From Membranihabitans marinus (GTDB lineage Bacteria; Bacteroidota; Bacteroidia; Chitinophagales; Saprospiraceae): a stretch of 64,000 nt of DNA. The stretch covers positions 180,336-244,335 of the forward strand of contig NZ_JAJQYA010000005.1 in NCBI RefSeq assembly GCF_021729155.1, in the 5' to 3' direction. A model generated the notes under the pieces. The model saw only the letters and a program-made list of their open reading frames with translations. It made no database searches and was not told where the DNA came from. Of this stretch, positions 28,975-38,881 are shown in pieces (within the stretch, counting starts at the first letter, position 1; every line of letters starts with the position of its first letter). The translations under genes and the position numbers were made by a program.

Positions 28975-30798
28975 ATGAAAAATTTTATATATATAATATT
29001 TATTTTGGTGTCTCTCACTTCTTGTAATGAGGGATTGCTTGATAAAAAGCCTTTGGACAAATATTCAGATGTTACGGTGTGGTCTGATATTGATTTGGCG
29101 GATGCAGTATTAAGGGATTGCTATAAAAACACGAGTCATGGATTTAAAGGTTATTTAATGCTTTCTGCTGTTACCGATGAAGTTTATAATAAACATATGG
29201 TAGGTTATGTAGATGGAAACCTTACTGCGGATGAGGTATGGACTTATTGGGAAAGACAGAATGGATCAAAAAGTTTGTTTCATATTGGATGGTGGAATTT
29301 TAAGAATATCCAGCGGATTAATTATTTTCTAGATAATGTTGATCAAGTGGCCCAAGCTTATAGTGGAGAAGAAAGACTTCAGGTTGAAGAATCCATAGCG
29401 GTTAAAAAAGGTGAAGCTTTATTCTTACGTGCTTTCTTATACACTCATATGGCGAGAACTTATGGTGGTTTGCCTCTATTGTCCGAGTCATTTCAAATAG
29501 ATTTTGACTTTTCAAAAGTAGAGAGATCATCGTTTAAAGAAACCGTTGATTTTATTGTAGCAGACTGTGATAAAGCGGCGGAATTACTCCCTTTGAAACA
29601 GAATATTGATCTAGGAAGAGCTACTAAGGAAGCGGCACTTGCTATCAAGTCACGAATTTTATTGTTTGCGGCAAGTGATCTGACTGCTGATGAAGAAGTA
29701 GTGAATGAATTGGTGGGATACAAAAACGCCGATAGAGTTGCATTGTGGAAGTCTGCGAAATCTGCAGCAAAAGATGTGATGGATTTAGCGACACTTCAGT
29801 TAAGTGATTTTGGTGCCCCTGATCAAGTGGCCGTTGCAAGTAATTATTTCAATTTTTTTAAGGCTAAAGATTTGTCTGATGATGAAATCATTTGGGGAAA
29901 AATGTTTCTCGATAATGTTGGTGAAAGACATCGGATGAATTTATGGATGGGGCCCAATGGACAATACAATTGGTCATCTACCAATGTAACTCAAGAATTA
30001 GTGGATAATTATGAGATGGCTGATGGTTCTAAATTTAGTGAACATTTTGATATGGACGCTGACGGGTATTATTTTAATAAATCAAATAAATATGCAGGTA
30101 ATATCTATAGTAATAGAGAACCTCGTTTTTATGCTTCTGTTTTATATGATGGTGCTAAGTTTCAAGAGCGAATCGAATCACTTAGAGATTTTGATACCAT
30201 AGGAATTTATGATAGAAGAACGGTTGAAACCATTCATAGTGATGGATCCAAAACTCAGGAGTTTGGTCTGGATACACGGCAAGGTCCAATTCAAGAGTGG
30301 AGTGGAAGTTTTACAGGGTATATAATGAAGAAAATGCTTGATGATGAAGTAGTGGGAAAGGATGAATACAACAGTAATGTGTGGATTGAAATTAGGTATG
30401 CCGAAATTCTTTTAAACTATGCAGAAGCATGTATGGAATTGGGAGAATTAAATGAAGCGGAAAAATACTTGAATATGGTTCGAAATAGAGCGGGTATGCC
30501 GGATTTTGAAGGAGATATTGAAGAGGCCTTACGTCATGAAAGACAAATAGAACTTGTATTTGAAGACAAAAGATGGTTTGATATAAGAAGATGGAAAATC
30601 TTGGATAAAGTATTAAAACCTGTTAGAGGTGTTAGGATTATTGAAACCAGAGATCAAGTCAAGAATGATACCGTCGTTACATGGCAAAATTTTGTTGCAT
30701 TTGATAGAGGATCGATAACGGATAAATTATACTGGATTCCCCTTTCTATAGATGAACTTAATAAGGCTCCTCAACTTCAGCAAAATCCAGGGTACTAA
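28975..30798 (+). CDS. SusD/RagB-family lipoprotein, long form (module 3)
   Basis: A 607-residue SusD, longer than the other three here (457-523). The leader ends SLTSC (Cys near residue 17). Typical elements are KKGEALFLRAFLYTHMARTY, YAEILLNYAEACMELGEL, NMVRNRAGMPDF, RHERQIELVFEDKRWFDIRR and the end LQQNPGY. Extra loops between about residues 240 and 440 probably enlarge the ligand-binding face. It pairs with the module-3 SusC and is followed after 29 bp by a phosphoesterase. Confidence 0.95.
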   Translation: MKNFIYIIFILVSLTSCNEGLLDKKPLDKYSDVTVWSDIDLADAVLRDCYKNTSHGFKGYLMLSAVTDEVYNKHMVGYVDGNLTADEVWTYWERQNGSKSLFHIGWWNFKNIQRINYFLDNVDQVAQAYSGEERLQVEESIAVKKGEALFLRAFLYTHMARTYGGLPLLSESFQIDFDFSKVERSSFKETVDFIVADCDKAAELLPLKQNIDLGRATKEAALAIKSRILLFAASDLTADEEVVNELVGYKNADRVALWKSAKSAAKDVMDLATLQLSDFGAPDQVAVASNYFNFFKAKDLSDDEIIWGKMFLDNVGERHRMNLWMGPNGQYNWSSTNVTQELVDNYEMADGSKFSEHFDMDADGYYFNKSNKYAGNIYSNREPRFYASVLYDGAKFQERIESLRDFDTIGIYDRRTVETIHSDGSKTQEFGLDTRQGPIQEWSGSFTGYIMKKMLDDEVVGKDEYNSNVWIEIRYAEILLNYAEACMELGELNEAEKYLNMVRNRAGMPDFEGDIEEALRHERQIELVFEDKRWFDIRRWKILDKVLKPVRGVRIIETRDQVKNDTVVTWQNFVAFDRGSITDKLYWIPLSIDELNKAPQLQQNPGY

Positions 30799-30827
30799 AT
30801 TTTATTGTATCAATAAACAAATGAATA

Positions 30828-31724
30828 ATGAAAAGGAGAGCGTTCATATATACATCATCGATAATAATAGGTGGTGCACCTTTCAATTTTTCTTGGAATA
30901 AGTTATCTAAAAAGCACAATATTAGAATAGGGTTGATAACGGATCTTCACTTTGCAGATCGTATACCAGGAGAAGGGAATAATAGGTATTATAATCAATC
31001 TTTAACGAAATTATCAGAATGTGTTTCTGTAATGAATGAAGAAAAAGTTGATTTCTTGATTCAATTAGGAGATTTTAAAGATCAAGATGAAGTGCCTAAT
31101 GAAAAGAAGACGTTGAAGTATCTTTCAGCAATGGAAAAAGAGTTTAGTCGTTTCAATGGAGCTAAATACCATGTTTTGGGGAATCATGATCACGACAGTA
31201 TTTCTAAGCGACAGTTTTTGAAGAATGTTTCCATTTCTGGTTTTAAGGAAGCAAAGAATTTCTATTCATTTGATAAAAATGATTTTCATTTTATTGTCCT
31301 AGATGCGAATTATACTTCTCAAGGAATGGAATACGATCATGGAAATTTTGATTGGAAAGATGCAAATATTCCAGCTAACCAATTGCTGTGGCTTGAAAAA
31401 GACTTGGAGAAAACCCAATTGCCAACCGTTGTTTTTGTTCATCAGCGTTTAGATGAGAATGAAAGTAATGCAGCATATTGTGTGAATAATTCAGGTGTGG
31501 TTCGATCTGTTTTGGAAAAATCAGAAAAGGTTATTTTAGTTCTTCAAGGTCATTACCATGAGGGAGATAATAATAAGATTAATTCTATTACTTATTTTAC
31601 CTTAAAAGCAGCAGTAGAAGGCCCGGGACTGGAGAATAATAGTTTTGCAATTTTGGATATCAATTCTGATTTGGAGATGGTACTTACTGGATTTAAAAAA
31701 GAAAAATCCCTTCCTATCGAATGA
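30828..31724 (+). CDS. Exported calcineurin-like metallophosphoesterase
   Basis: A 298-residue protein with a twin-arginine-like N-terminus (MKRRAFIYTSSIIIGGAP). The dinuclear-metal motifs are present in order: DLH (39-41), GDFKDQ (81-86), GNHDHD (118-123), VFVHQ near 206 and GHYH near 240. The fold hydrolyses phosphate mono- or diesters. It is the last gene of the module-3 operon (FecR, SusC, SusD, phosphoesterase), which suggests that the imported ligand or its surface target is phosphorylated. The exact substrate cannot be seen. Confidence 0.88.
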   Translation: MKRRAFIYTSSIIIGGAPFNFSWNKLSKKHNIRIGLITDLHFADRIPGEGNNRYYNQSLTKLSECVSVMNEEKVDFLIQLGDFKDQDEVPNEKKTLKYLSAMEKEFSRFNGAKYHVLGNHDHDSISKRQFLKNVSISGFKEAKNFYSFDKNDFHFIVLDANYTSQGMEYDHGNFDWKDANIPANQLLWLEKDLEKTQLPTVVFVHQRLDENESNAAYCVNNSGVVRSVLEKSEKVILVLQGHYHEGDNNKINSITYFTLKAAVEGPGLENNSFAILDINSDLEMVLTGFKKEKSLPIE

Positions 31725-32081
31725 TCAGGATTTAGGGTCAATTCAATACTCTAAATGATAGAAGGAATTTAGCCTTTAAATTTTACGAAAATTCAAAAAT
31801 TGAATTTTTCTGAGAGAAATCTTTAAAACTATAATTAAAGATTTTGAATAATATTAAGCCTTATTTATCAAAATAGTAAAATGTTGTTTGGTATGTTTTT
31901 ATAAAACTTTACCAATGACAGTTTGATAAATAGGGCTTATTTTTTGTAAGCCGTATTTTTAAGAAAGTAAGAATGGGTAGTTGATACAATTGCCTCGTCT
32001 ATTTTCATGCCATAGTACAATGCTGCGACAATAGTTTGATGGAAGCTATTTTGATATACTCCCTAGGTATAGCCGATAGAT
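31725..32081. terminator. Convergent intergenic region with a long-stem hairpin
   Basis: No gene is seen. An inverted repeat of 17 nt with one G:T pair, AAGCCTTATTTATCAAA at 31856-31872 and TTTGATAAATAGGGCTT at 31922-31938, brackets a 49-nt loop. A T-run (ATTTTTTG) follows at once. A smaller GGTA/TACC pairing lies inside. The position between the phosphoesterase and the convergent sigma gene suits a terminator. Confidence 0.5.
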
Positions 32082-32645
32082 TTATTGTATAAGATTTGAA
32101 ACTACTCTTCCTATTCCGTTGCCATAAAATCCAATAATCAATAACCCTACAAGAAACGACTCCGGATTGACCTTAGATCGAATGACCTTCAGCGCTTTAG
32201 CCAAGTGGTTTTTGGCGGTGAAAGGGGAGATGTCGAGTTGTTTGGATATCTCTTTAAGTGACATGCCTCTTTGAAAATTGAGTTTGTATATTTCACGTTG
32301 GCGATGGGGTAGACTATTGACGACTTGGTTAATGCTGTCGGTTAATTCCTCCCGTTGTATTTGTCGAATCAGTGAATTATCAGTTTGCGGAAAATGACTC
32401 CATACTTCTTCTTTATACTTCTCTTCTTGGGTTAGTTTTTTGAAATGATCTCTAATCATATTTCTGGTGATTGCCAGCATATATGATTCTTTGTCTTCCA
32501 TAGTAAGAAAACGATTTCTATTTTTCCAAATTTTAATCAACACCTCCTGAGTCAAATCTTCCGCCAACTCGGGAATTTTGACATATTTAAGCATGAATCC
32601 GTAAATTCGATTTCTATACTTTTTTAATAATTCTTCCATTTTCAC
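32082..32645 (-). CDS. ECF RNA polymerase sigma factor (module 4)
   Basis: A 187-residue ECF sigma factor, the near twin of the module-3 sigma. Region 2 is KIPELAEDLTQEVLIKIWKN with YMLAITRNMIRDHFKK; region 4 is LPHRQREIYKLNFQRGMSLK and SKQLDISPFTAKNHLAKALK. The hydrophobic C-terminal tail reads FLVGLLIIGFYGNGI. It is divergent from the FecR at 32873 and should control the large module-4 operon. The DNA-contacting region-4 helix is identical to that of module 3, so both sigma factors may recognise the same promoters. Confidence 0.94.
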   Translation of the reverse strand: MKMEELLKKYRNRIYGFMLKYVKIPELAEDLTQEVLIKIWKNRNRFLTMEDKESYMLAITRNMIRDHFKKLTQEEKYKEEVWSHFPQTDNSLIRQIQREELTDSINQVVNSLPHRQREIYKLNFQRGMSLKEISKQLDISPFTAKNHLAKALKVIRSKVNPESFLVGLLIIGFYGNGIGRVVSNLIQ

Positions 32646-32749
32646 ACATTGTTATTTATATACTCAAAAGTGGATCTGATCTTTTGAAAAGCTGCGTGAA
32701 TAGTATATTGTAGGTGTAAAGGTAGTAAAGTCAAATGATAATTTTTAAA

Positions 32750-32872
32750 AAAAATCAATTATTGACTAGTCTTTTTTTTGGTTAAAACAGTTTACCTGTT
32801 TGGATTTGATTTTTAGAAAGGAGAATTGGTGAAATTATATTTTGTTATTGTTAAATATAAATATGGAAAGCC
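32750..32872. promoter_or_regulatory. Divergent control region of module 4
   Basis: This region holds the same ordered blocks as module 3: GACTAGTC plus a T-run at 32764-32779, and GTTTACC followed by TTTGATTTTTA at 32790-32815. Much of the surrounding sequence differs, so these blocks look conserved by function. They are candidate promoter or operator sites shared by the two sigma systems. Confidence 0.45.
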
Positions 32873-33832
32873 TTGAATTATCAAGAAAAATTTAAAATAT
32901 TATTGAAAAGGTATAAGAATGGGGATAGTAGTCGATTGGAGTACGAAGAAATGATTGCTATTATTCGAGACCACCCATCCTTATATAAAGAACTTGAAGA
33001 TTCTGTCGATCACGATTGGTTGACTGAATTTAACGGAGTTGGAGAAGTGAAAATTAAGAAAGGCTTCTGGACTTCCAAGTCCATTGCTGTCGCTCTGGCA
33101 AGTGCAGCAGCAGTAGCTGTCTTGGTGTTGGCGATTGGTTGGGGTATGAAGTCGGATCAGAACCTTTATATCGTCTATCAAACCAATTATGGAGAAACTC
33201 AAGAAATTGTTTTGCCCGATGGTAGTCAATTGACTTTAAATGCCAATTCTACGGCAAAATGGATGAAGGACTGGGAGAAGGAGAATCGTAGAGAAATTGA
33301 ATTGGAGGGCGAGGCTTACTTCGATATTGTACACATAGATGATGAGGCTGAAGGGAAAGCCATCCCTTTCGATGTGGTCGCGGAACATATAAGAGTAAAT
33401 GTTTTAGGGACGGCATTTAATGTTCAATCTCGTAGGGGAGATGCAAAAGTATTTCTTGAGCGAGGAAAGGTGAAATTGAATCTAGATAACAATGAAAATA
33501 CATCGCTGGTCTTAAAGCCAGGAGATCAAGTGTCTTTTGATAGTGAAACGGAAGAAATTGCGCAATCAGTCAATGAAACATTGAATTCTGCAGCTGCGTG
33601 GAAAAATGGTGTCATTAGTTTTCGCGGTGAAAAATTAAAGGACATTCTCGTGTCACTTAGTGATATTTTCGGTAAAGAATTTATTTGTGAGGAAAATGAC
33701 TTGCTTGAAAAGTCAATGGATATAGGGGTTCCTTATATGAATTGGGAGGCGACCATGGAGTCTCTTAAACTCTCCATGAATGTGAATATCGAATCTATAG
33801 GTGAAACCTATAAAATATCTAGTAATAAGTAA
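32873..33832 (+). CDS. FecR-family anti-sigma factor (module 4)
   Basis: A 319-residue FecR of the same length as its module-3 twin, with the same TTG start. The membrane segment is at about 70-90 (VALASAAAVAVLVLAIGWG). The FecR domain (LPDGSQLTLNANSTAKWMKDW; GEAYFDIV; VLGTAFNV) and the DUF4974-like tail (FRGEKLKDILVSLSDIFGKE) are intact. It is the first gene of a dense eleven-gene run ending at 49554. It should transmit the STN signal from the following SusC to the divergent sigma. Confidence 0.93.
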   Translation: MNYQEKFKILLKRYKNGDSSRLEYEEMIAIIRDHPSLYKELEDSVDHDWLTEFNGVGEVKIKKGFWTSKSIAVALASAAAVAVLVLAIGWGMKSDQNLYIVYQTNYGETQEIVLPDGSQLTLNANSTAKWMKDWEKENRREIELEGEAYFDIVHIDDEAEGKAIPFDVVAEHIRVNVLGTAFNVQSRRGDAKVFLERGKVKLNLDNNENTSLVLKPGDQVSFDSETEEIAQSVNETLNSAAAWKNGVISFRGEKLKDILVSLSDIFGKEFICEENDLLEKSMDIGVPYMNWEATMESLKLSMNVNIESIGETYKISSNK

Positions 33833-33871
33833 AACTTTTTTATTTAGGAGTATATAAATACAATATTGATT

Positions 33872-36800
33872 ATGTTAAAAATTTACATTAGGTGTTTATG
33901 CACCATAGGGCTTTTTATGTCTCTGGTCTATCCCACATGGGCGACAGAGTATGAAAATAAAATGGATGGCAATCAAGAAATGACTTTGGTTGAGGCCATA
34001 CGATCCATTAGTGAGGATTATGGGGTGTACTTCACCTTTGATCACACCTTGGTTAAGGACATGAAGGTACATTACGTAAAAAAAGATGGTTTAACCGTTG
34101 AGCAGGCCGTTTCTGGAGTGCTGGAAGGTACCAATCTTCATTTTAAATTTTACGATCAACGTTTTGTTATATTATACAAGAATGATAAGCAAGGATTGGA
34201 ATCATTAAAAGAAATGATGAAACATTTTGGCGACATTATTCAGAAGGGAGAAGAAGCTAAGGTCGATCGGAGTTTGCGACCACTTAGCGAAGCTGGACTC
34301 TTATATGCTTGGTCTCCGGAACTTAGAGAATTGACTGGACTAGTACTCAATGTCTCTGGTACAGTAACTGATGTGAATAATGAGCCATTAATTGGGGTCA
34401 ATGTGCAAGTCAAAGGAACAGACAAAGGAACCGCAACTGATTTTGATGGAAATTATTCTCTTAATGATGTCAATGAAAATGCCATTTTGGTTTTTTCTTA
34501 TATTGGTTATCAGACGGTCGAAGTACCCTTGGATGGAAGAACAGAGCTTTCCATACAATTGATATCGGATTCTGAATTGTTAGACGAGGTGGTTGTGGTA
34601 GGATACGGTATTCAAAAAAAAGTGAATCTAACTGGTGCCGTAGGTGTTATCGAAGCTGATCAATTAGAGAATAGACCCATTGCCTCTGTAGAAGAAGCAC
34701 TTCAAGGACAAGTTTCTGGTTTGAATGTAGTGAGAACAGGAGGGCAGCCCGGGAATCAAACCATAGATTTTAAGATAAGAGGTGCAAGTACTTTTACTAG
34801 TAATCCTGTACTAACCATTATAGATGGAGTACCTTCTTCTTTGGATAGAATAAATCCCAATGACATAGAAAGTATCAGTGTTTTAAAAGATGCTGCCTCG
34901 GCTTCTATTTATGGATCTAGAGCTGCTGGTGGAGTAATATTAGTGACTACTAAATCAGGAGGTAGTGGAAAACCAAGAATTAACATAAAAAGTACAATTA
35001 GCTTGCAAGATCCGACTAGATGGCCAGAAAAACCCTCCGCATTTGATTATGCAACAATGCGGAATTTGGCTTTAGTTAATGATGGAACAGCTCCATTTTA
35101 TACCGAATCGGATTTAGCTAGATTTTCGAGTTCTGATTGGCAAGATCACGACTGGGATGGTTATTTAATCAATCAAGCTATTCAAAGCAATCATAATGTT
35201 AGCATTTCCGGCGGAACGGATGCTCATAAGTATTACATGTCCATTGGGTTATTGGATCAAAATGGGATCGTTATCAATTCAGATTTTCAAAGATTGAACT
35301 TTCAGTTAAATCAAGTATTTAACATCGGAGAAAAATTGAAATTGGATGTGCGTGGAGGATATTCTCCCTCTAAAGGAATCTCACCGAGTTCTGGTTGGTC
35401 TCCATTAAGATTTATTTATTCAACCCAAAAAACAGAGCCATTTTTATCAGAAGATGGCAAGTGGTTACAGGAAGCAGCTCATACTCAAGGAGGAAATGCT
35501 TTGGCAGTTCTTTCAGAGGATGGAGGTCAAAGATTGAGTAAAAGCAATCGCCTAAATGGTAATTTTAAGGTAACTTATAATATTTGGGATCAATTGGATT
35601 TTACAGCTGGTTATGGAATTGTGGGTACGAATGAAAAGAATAGAAGTTATAAAAATATTTTAAAGGTTTATGACCCAATCGATCAAGACAAAGTAGCTGT
35701 TGAATCAGTAGATAATTATTTAGATATTGATTATTCTGAAGAGACTTTGCAAAATATAAATCTATTCCTAAATTATAGTAAAAATATCTCGGGCCATGAG
35801 TTGTCATTTCTTGGCGGTATGACTCGTGAATGGTACAATAATACAGTCGAAGGCATAGGTACAAGAGATTTTTTGACTGATAATATTTATGTTATTGATG
35901 CAGGTAGTAGTGATCCAAACTTTTGGTCTGTTAATGGTACTGCATCTGATTGGGCATTGGAGTCTTATATTGCAAGGGCTAATTATTCATATAATGATAA
36001 ATATTTATTTGAAGCATCTGCTAGGTATGATGGTTCCTCTAGATTTTCTGAGGATAGACGTTGGGGATTCTTTCCTTCGTTTTCAGCAGGTTGGGTAGCT
36101 TCAAATGAAGATTTTTTAAGTAGTAATTCAGTGTTAACTTTCTTGAAATTTAGACTTGCTTGGGGGCAAGTGGGTAATCAGAATGTTGGGTTTTATCCTT
36201 TTGCTAATAGATTAGCACAGTCTGCTTATTTTTTCAATGGATCTCCTCAAAGAGCAGTAGGTACTGCAGGAGCACCTAATCCTCTGTTAACATGGGAAAC
36301 CAAAGAAGCTATTAATTTAGGAATTGAAGGAAGTATCTTTAATAATCTATTAGAGTTTGATATTAATTTATTTAGTGAAAATGCTAAAAATATCTTATTG
36401 CAATTGCCTTTGCCAACAACATTTGGTCAAGCAGAACCAGTTCAGAATGCTGGTCAGGTAGATAACATGGGATGGGAACTAGAGTTAAGACATAGAAATA
36501 CTTTAGGAGATTTTAGTTATGGCTTAAGTTTTCAAATTTCGGATTCAAAAAACAACATAGTGAGTATGGGGGGAATTAGTCCTCGTATTTCAGGATATAG
36601 TATTTCAGAAGAGGATTATTCTATGGATGAATGGTTTGGTTACAAAGCAATTGGATTTTTCCAATCTGATGATGAAGCCAATAATAGTGCAACACAAAAT
36701 CCTCAAGTAGGAGCAGGAGATATTAAATATCTTGATGCCAATAACGATGGTGAAATTAATAGCGATGATAGAGTAAGATTAGGAAGGTCAGATCCAAGAT

Positions 36801-37270
36801 TGCCTTTTGGAGTACGCATTAATTTTGACTATAAGAACTTTAATTTTATTGCATTTGGACAAGGAGTTATGAGTCATAATGCCATAACTAGACCATGGGA
36901 AATTTCTTCTGTTAGATCTTATCATTTGGATTATTGGACCCCAGAGAATACAGATGCTAAGTTTCCTAGTCCTAGAGTAGGAGGAGGACCACTAGTTGGT
37001 ATTAATAAGGAATTTTCAAGTTTCTGGTTAGAAGATGCTTCTTATTTCCGTTTAAAACAATTACAAGTAGGTTATACCATATCAGGAGAGAAATGGTCCA
37101 ATCTTAAATTAGGAGACATTCAATTGTATGTAAGTGCTGAAAATTTAATAACCTTTACCAAATATTTAGGATATGATCCAGAGTTAGCTACTGGGTTGGA
37201 TATTAGACAATTAGAGGCTAGGTATCCTCTGTCTAGACTCTTTAATTTTGGTGTTAATATAAATTTATAA
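33872..37270 (+). CDS. SusC/RagA TonB-dependent receptor with STN domain (module 4)
   Basis: A receptor of about 1132 residues. The ATG at 33872 matches the start of the module-3 SusC; a TTG at 33866 would add only two residues. Domains are the signal peptide, STN (about 38-106), the carboxypeptidase-regulatory-like domain (about 160-233), the DEVVVVGYG junction, the plug (VLTIIDGVPSSL; SVLKDAASASIYGSRAAGGV) and the barrel. The first 245 or so residues are almost the module-3 protein, while the remainder is not. It leads the operon that carries the M14, propeller, symporter and sulfatase genes, so its ligand should be their product. Confidence 0.95.
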   Translation: MLKIYIRCLCTIGLFMSLVYPTWATEYENKMDGNQEMTLVEAIRSISEDYGVYFTFDHTLVKDMKVHYVKKDGLTVEQAVSGVLEGTNLHFKFYDQRFVILYKNDKQGLESLKEMMKHFGDIIQKGEEAKVDRSLRPLSEAGLLYAWSPELRELTGLVLNVSGTVTDVNNEPLIGVNVQVKGTDKGTATDFDGNYSLNDVNENAILVFSYIGYQTVEVPLDGRTELSIQLISDSELLDEVVVVGYGIQKKVNLTGAVGVIEADQLENRPIASVEEALQGQVSGLNVVRTGGQPGNQTIDFKIRGASTFTSNPVLTIIDGVPSSLDRINPNDIESISVLKDAASASIYGSRAAGGVILVTTKSGGSGKPRINIKSTISLQDPTRWPEKPSAFDYATMRNLALVNDGTAPFYTESDLARFSSSDWQDHDWDGYLINQAIQSNHNVSISGGTDAHKYYMSIGLLDQNGIVINSDFQRLNFQLNQVFNIGEKLKLDVRGGYSPSKGISPSSGWSPLRFIYSTQKTEPFLSEDGKWLQEAAHTQGGNALAVLSEDGGQRLSKSNRLNGNFKVTYNIWDQLDFTAGYGIVGTNEKNRSYKNILKVYDPIDQDKVAVESVDNYLDIDYSEETLQNINLFLNYSKNISGHELSFLGGMTREWYNNTVEGIGTRDFLTDNIYVIDAGSSDPNFWSVNGTASDWALESYIARANYSYNDKYLFEASARYDGSSRFSEDRRWGFFPSFSAGWVASNEDFLSSNSVLTFLKFRLAWGQVGNQNVGFYPFANRLAQSAYFFNGSPQRAVGTAGAPNPLLTWETKEAINLGIEGSIFNNLLEFDINLFSENAKNILLQLPLPTTFGQAEPVQNAGQVDNMGWELELRHRNTLGDFSYGLSFQISDSKNNIVSMGGISPRISGYSISEEDYSMDEWFGYKAIGFFQSDDEANNSATQNPQVGAGDIKYLDANNDGEINSDDRVRLGRSDPRLPFGVRINFDYKNFNFIAFGQGVMSHNAITRPWEISSVRSYHLDYWTPENTDAKFPSPRVGGGPLVGINKEFSSFWLEDASYFRLKQLQVGYTISGEKWSNLKLGDIQLYVSAENLITFTKYLGYDPELATGLDIRQLEARYPLSRLFNFGVNINL

Positions 37271-37281
37271 ATCTAGTAATT

Positions 37282-38853
37282 ATGAAATATTCAATTAATA
37301 AACATTCATCTTTTGCAATAATACTAGTTTTATTATTTGCGTGCAATGATGATTTTTTAGATAGGGCTCCTTTGGATACCCCATCCTTAGATACATTTTG
37401 GGAAAATGAAGAGCAAGCAGAGTTGTGGGTGAACAATTTGTATCTTGGCTTAGGAGGTGCTGATGAATCTCTTTTTGAAGCCTTTAGTGATAATGCCTAT
37501 GGACGAGCGGGTTCTGGCGCAAATAATATTGCAAATGGATTGTATGACACTAATGATCCTCATGTAAATAGTTTTTGGAATTACAGATACATTAGATTAG
37601 CTTTAGAATTTTTCGATTATGTGAAGGAAGTTCCAAATATTACTGCAGAAAAAGAGAGTGAATTGTCTGGTCAAGTGCATTTTATGTTAGCCTACCAGTA
37701 TTCTAGAATGGTTAATTTTTATGGGAGTATCCCACTGGTCACCCAACCATTAAGCATCGAGGAAAGTGACATACCTAAAAGCTCTAAAGAAGAAGTCTTA
37801 GTCTATATTTTTAGTCAACTAGACTTGGCAATTGAGAAACTTCCTCTTGACTGGCCTGAAAGTGAAACAGGACGGGTAACAAAAGGTGCAGCATTGGCAT
37901 TGAAAGCACGAATGCATTTATACAATAGTCAATGGTCTGAAGCTGCTAATACTGCTAAGCAAATTATGGATTTAAATCAATATAGTCTTCATCCCAATTT
38001 TAAAGAGGTTTTTCTTACAGCATTTAATAATCAAACAGAGGAAGTTATTTTAGCTCATCAGTATGCTGCAAATGTCAATACGCACCCTGGTCAAGGGATT
38101 GTGAGAAAATATGCACCTGTTAATCTAGGTGGTTATGCTCTTGTATTACCTACGGATGAATTGCAACAGAGTTTTGAAATGAGTGATGGAAGTCCATTTG
38201 ATTGGAATAATCCTGAACACGCCGCAAGACCATTTGACAATAGAGATCCCCGTTTTTATGAAACTTTTATTTATCAAGGAATTGATTATAACGGTGCGAC
38301 CGTAGATTTTACAGGTTCAGAAGCGCGGTTTGCATTTACTTATATTTACTATCTTAAATATGTAGCAGATTTAGAAAATAAATTTTGGGATGCTTATGTC
38401 AACTGGATTTTGTTTAGATATGCTGATGTTTTGTTGATGTATGCAGAGGCAAAGAATGAAGTATCAGGTCCTGATCAAAGTATCTACGATGCATTGAATC
38501 TTATTAGAAATAGAGCAGGAATGCCAGATGTAGACCAAACTATATATAATGATCAATCTAGCTTGCGCGAATTTATTAGAAATGAAAGAAGAGTTGAATT
38601 GGCAGGCGAAGGATTGAGATATTTTGATATTCTTCGATGGGGAATAGCTGAAGATGTTTTAAATAAAGAAATAAAAAGTATGGATTTATCTAATTGGGTA
38701 GATTTGCCTAGAGATGAAAATGGTAATTCATTATTGCCGTACAAAGATGTTCAAACAAGAATATTTGATCCAGCTAAACATTACACTTGGCCTATTCCTC
38801 AAGATGCTATTGATAGAGCCAAAAATCTAGAACAAAATCCGAATTGGAAATAA
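37282..38853 (+). CDS. SusD/RagB-family lipoprotein (module 4)
   Basis: A 523-residue SusD partner of the module-4 SusC, 11 bp after it. The leader reaches LLFAC with Cys near residue 17. SusD hallmarks are GQVHFMLAYQYSRMVNFYGS, FRYADVLLMYAEAKNE, NLIRNRAGMPDVDQ, RNERRVELAGEGLRYFDILR and a C-terminal QNPN. The next gene, an M14 protein, starts 28 bp downstream. This ties the transporter to the unusual peptidase-like enzymes. Confidence 0.95.
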   Translation: MKYSINKHSSFAIILVLLFACNDDFLDRAPLDTPSLDTFWENEEQAELWVNNLYLGLGGADESLFEAFSDNAYGRAGSGANNIANGLYDTNDPHVNSFWNYRYIRLALEFFDYVKEVPNITAEKESELSGQVHFMLAYQYSRMVNFYGSIPLVTQPLSIEESDIPKSSKEEVLVYIFSQLDLAIEKLPLDWPESETGRVTKGAALALKARMHLYNSQWSEAANTAKQIMDLNQYSLHPNFKEVFLTAFNNQTEEVILAHQYAANVNTHPGQGIVRKYAPVNLGGYALVLPTDELQQSFEMSDGSPFDWNNPEHAARPFDNRDPRFYETFIYQGIDYNGATVDFTGSEARFAFTYIYYLKYVADLENKFWDAYVNWILFRYADVLLMYAEAKNEVSGPDQSIYDALNLIRNRAGMPDVDQTIYNDQSSLREFIRNERRVELAGEGLRYFDILRWGIAEDVLNKEIKSMDLSNWVDLPRDENGNSLLPYKDVQTRIFDPAKHYTWPIPQDAIDRAKNLEQNPNWK

Positions 38854-38881
38854 TTCTGGTGAAATAGAAAGATAACTTCTT

